The notes below the pieces were generated by a model. The model did not search any database, was not told the origin of the DNA, and saw only the letters and a list, made by a program, of their open reading frames with translations. A stretch of 64,000 nucleotides of DNA from Variovorax sp. V213 (lineage in GTDB: Bacteria > Pseudomonadota > Gammaproteobacteria > Burkholderiales > Burkholderiaceae_C), in contig NZ_AP028664.1 of NCBI RefSeq assembly GCF_041154455.1, positions 4,775,001-4,839,000 on the forward strand, written 5' to 3'. The stretch's first letter is position 1. Each line of letters opens with the position of its first letter. The translations under genes and the position numbers were made by a program. Shown here piece after piece: positions 62,669 to 64,000 of this stretch.

Positions 62669-64000
62669 ATGCCCCGTCGCCTGTTCCGCACCGCCGCGCT
62701 GACTGCCATGTTCGCGCTGCTGGGCGCCTGCGCAAGCCTCGCTCCGCCACCACCGCCCACCCGGCCCGTCTCGTGGTCCGCGCCCGAAGCGCTGGTGGCG
62801 CCATCCTCGTTCGCGGGAGTGCACGGGCTGGCCATCGATTCGAAGGGCCGGCTGCTCGCGGGCTCGGTGCTCGGCAGCACCCTGTGGGAGGTCGACCGCA
62901 CCACCGGCGCGGCCAAGGTCCTGATCGACGCGCCCGAAGGCCAGGCCGACGACATTGCGGTCGGCCCCAAGGGCGAGCTGGCGTGGACCAACTATCTCAT
63001 GGGCATGCTGCGCTACCGCGAGAACGACGGCGCGCCGATGCGCGTGCTCGCCAAGGACCTGCCCGGCCTCAACTCGCTGGACTTCGACCGCCGCAACCAC
63101 AAGCTCTACGCCTCGCAGGTGTTCCTGGCCGATGCGCTGTGGGAGATCGACCGCGCGGGCCAGAAGCCGCCGCGGCTCATCAAGAAAGACATGGGCGGCT
63201 TCAACGGCTTCGAGGTTGGCCCGGACGGCATGCTCTATGGCCCGCTGTGGTTCAAGGGCCAAGTGGTGAAGATCGACCCGGCCAATGGCAACATGACCGT
63301 GATCGCCGACGGTTTCAAGATTCCCGCTGCCGCCAACCTCGACGGCAAGGGCAACCTCTGGGTGGTCGACGCGCGCAGCGGGGAGCTGGTGCGGGTCGAC
63401 CTGGCCACCGGCCGGAAGACCGTTGCCAGGCAGCTGCGCCCCTCGCTCGACAACCTCGCCATTGCCCCCGACGGCACGATCTACGTGTCGAACATGGCGA
63501 ACAACGAAATCCAGGCCTTCGACCCCGCCACCGGGGCGCTGCGCACGCTCACCAGCGGCAAGCTCGCGGCGCCGGCGGGCCTCAAGATCGACGGACACAC
63601 GCTCTGGGTGGCGGACGTGTTCGGCTTCCGCCAGGTGGATGTGCGTACCGGCGAAGTGCGCGACGTGTTCCGCATGCAGCGCGATCCCGAGCTCGACTAC
63701 CCCTTCGCGATCGGCGTCTCGGGCACGCTCTTCGCGCTGACCTCGTGGTTCACGGGCACGGTGCAGCTGGTCGACCGCCAGACCCTCAGGACGGTGGAAA
63801 CCATCCACGGGCTGAAGGCGCCGTTCGATGCCATCCCCATGCCCGACGGCAGCGTGATCTATGCCGAGATTGCCACCGGCACCATCACCCGCGCGCGAGG
63901 CCTTCACTTTGCAGAGAAGCAAGTGCTCGCCAGCGGACTGGGCGGGCCGGTGCAGATGGTCGTCGGGCAGGACGGAGCGCTCTACGTGACCGAGGCGGCC
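62669..64000 (+). CDS. SMP-30/gluconolactonase-like beta-propeller lipoprotein (cut by window edge)
   Basis: The visible 444 codons run off the window. A lipoprotein signal (RLFRTAALTAMFALLGACAS, lipobox LGAC) and a Pro-rich linker precede a six-bladed propeller. Blade motifs include GVHGLAIDSKGRLLAGSVLG, ADDIAVGPKGELAWTNYLMG, GFNGFEVGPDGMLYGPLWF and LDNLAIAPDGTIYVSNMANN. Such propellers occur in lactonases and in ligand-binding NHL proteins; catalytic residues of gluconolactonase cannot be confirmed here. AAGGAG precedes ATG 62669. Location: outer or inner membrane, periplasmic side. Confidence 0.85.
   Translation, partial: MPRRLFRTAALTAMFALLGACASLAPPPPPTRPVSWSAPEALVAPSSFAGVHGLAIDSKGRLLAGSVLGSTLWEVDRTTGAAKVLIDAPEGQADDIAVGPKGELAWTNYLMGMLRYRENDGAPMRVLAKDLPGLNSLDFDRRNHKLYASQVFLADALWEIDRAGQKPPRLIKKDMGGFNGFEVGPDGMLYGPLWFKGQVVKIDPANGNMTVIADGFKIPAAANLDGKGNLWVVDARSGELVRVDLATGRKTVARQLRPSLDNLAIAPDGTIYVSNMANNEIQAFDPATGALRTLTSGKLAAPAGLKIDGHTLWVADVFGFRQVDVRTGEVRDVFRMQRDPELDYPFAIGVSGTLFALTSWFTGTVQLVDRQTLRTVETIHGLKAPFDAIPMPDGSVIYAEIATGTITRARGLHFAEKQVLASGLGGPVQMVVGQDGALYVTEAA

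Overview
The window is a high-GC stretch of a betaproteobacterial chromosome, most likely from Comamonadaceae and close to Variovorax. The grounds are GC-rich third codon positions throughout, Bug-type (TctC-like) periplasmic binding proteins, a gentisate-type aromatic operon, PHA-granule proteins, a DUF4148 secreted protein, and REP-like intergenic palindromes of a kind common in this group. This is inference from content; no database search was run. No rRNA, tRNA, CRISPR array, transposase or phage gene was seen. About 55 protein genes are supported, two of them cut by the window edges.

Layout. 1-11.8 kb is housekeeping and regulation: partial pntA, an atypical OmpR-type response regulator, nudJ converging on mnmA, a YhbW-like flavin oxidoreductase, two hypothetical proteins, a repeat-built DUF4148 protein, a PEP mutase/isocitrate lyase-like enzyme, a YebC/YeeN-family protein, an orphan 7TMR-DISM histidine kinase and ssb. 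11.9-17.3 kb holds a ClC-type chloride/proton antiporter, uvrA and a DMT exporter.

17.3-26.9 kb is a complete carbohydrate or polyol catabolic cluster. A leftward arm (FGGY kinase, GlpD/EryB-like FAD dehydrogenase, GntR/HutC regulator) diverges from a rightward arm (Tat-exported sugar-binding protein, ABC ATPase, permease, aldo/keto reductase, DhnA/LsrF-type class I aldolase). The junctions overlap almost gene by gene, and the shared promoter region carries three related 10-mer operator candidates.

27.0-32.2 kb is the most unusual part. It holds a 1568-residue exported mosaic protein (LVIVD propeller, Ig-like, LamG, PKD, second propeller, di-heme cytochrome c, ricin-type lectin), followed after a strong terminator by an isolated F-type ATP synthase c-subunit gene. 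32.2-37.0 kb is a livKHMGF-type amino-acid/amide ABC transporter behind candidate sigma-54 and sigma-70 promoters.

37.0-47.1 kb contains a methyltransferase, then a long leftward operon for aromatic catabolism through gentisate (gentisate 1,2-dioxygenase, FAH-family hydrolase, 3-hydroxybenzoate 6-hydroxylase-like monooxygenase, two Bug binding proteins, FAD oxidoreductase, TesB thioesterase, GST). A LysR regulator is divergent and has a good T-N11-A box. 47.2-53.2 kb is acyl-CoA and PHA related: hotdog thioesterase, phasin, TetR regulator, TPR-like protein, acyl-CoA-binding protein, class III CoA-transferase, PHA-system protein, and a lipoprotein aminopeptidase. 53.2-64 kb carries a molybdopterin oxidoreductase, an orphan LivK-like binding protein, a DUF2817/M20 hydrolase pair, glpQ, an ArgE-like deacetylase, a DUF445 membrane protein and an edge-cut SMP-30-like lipoprotein.
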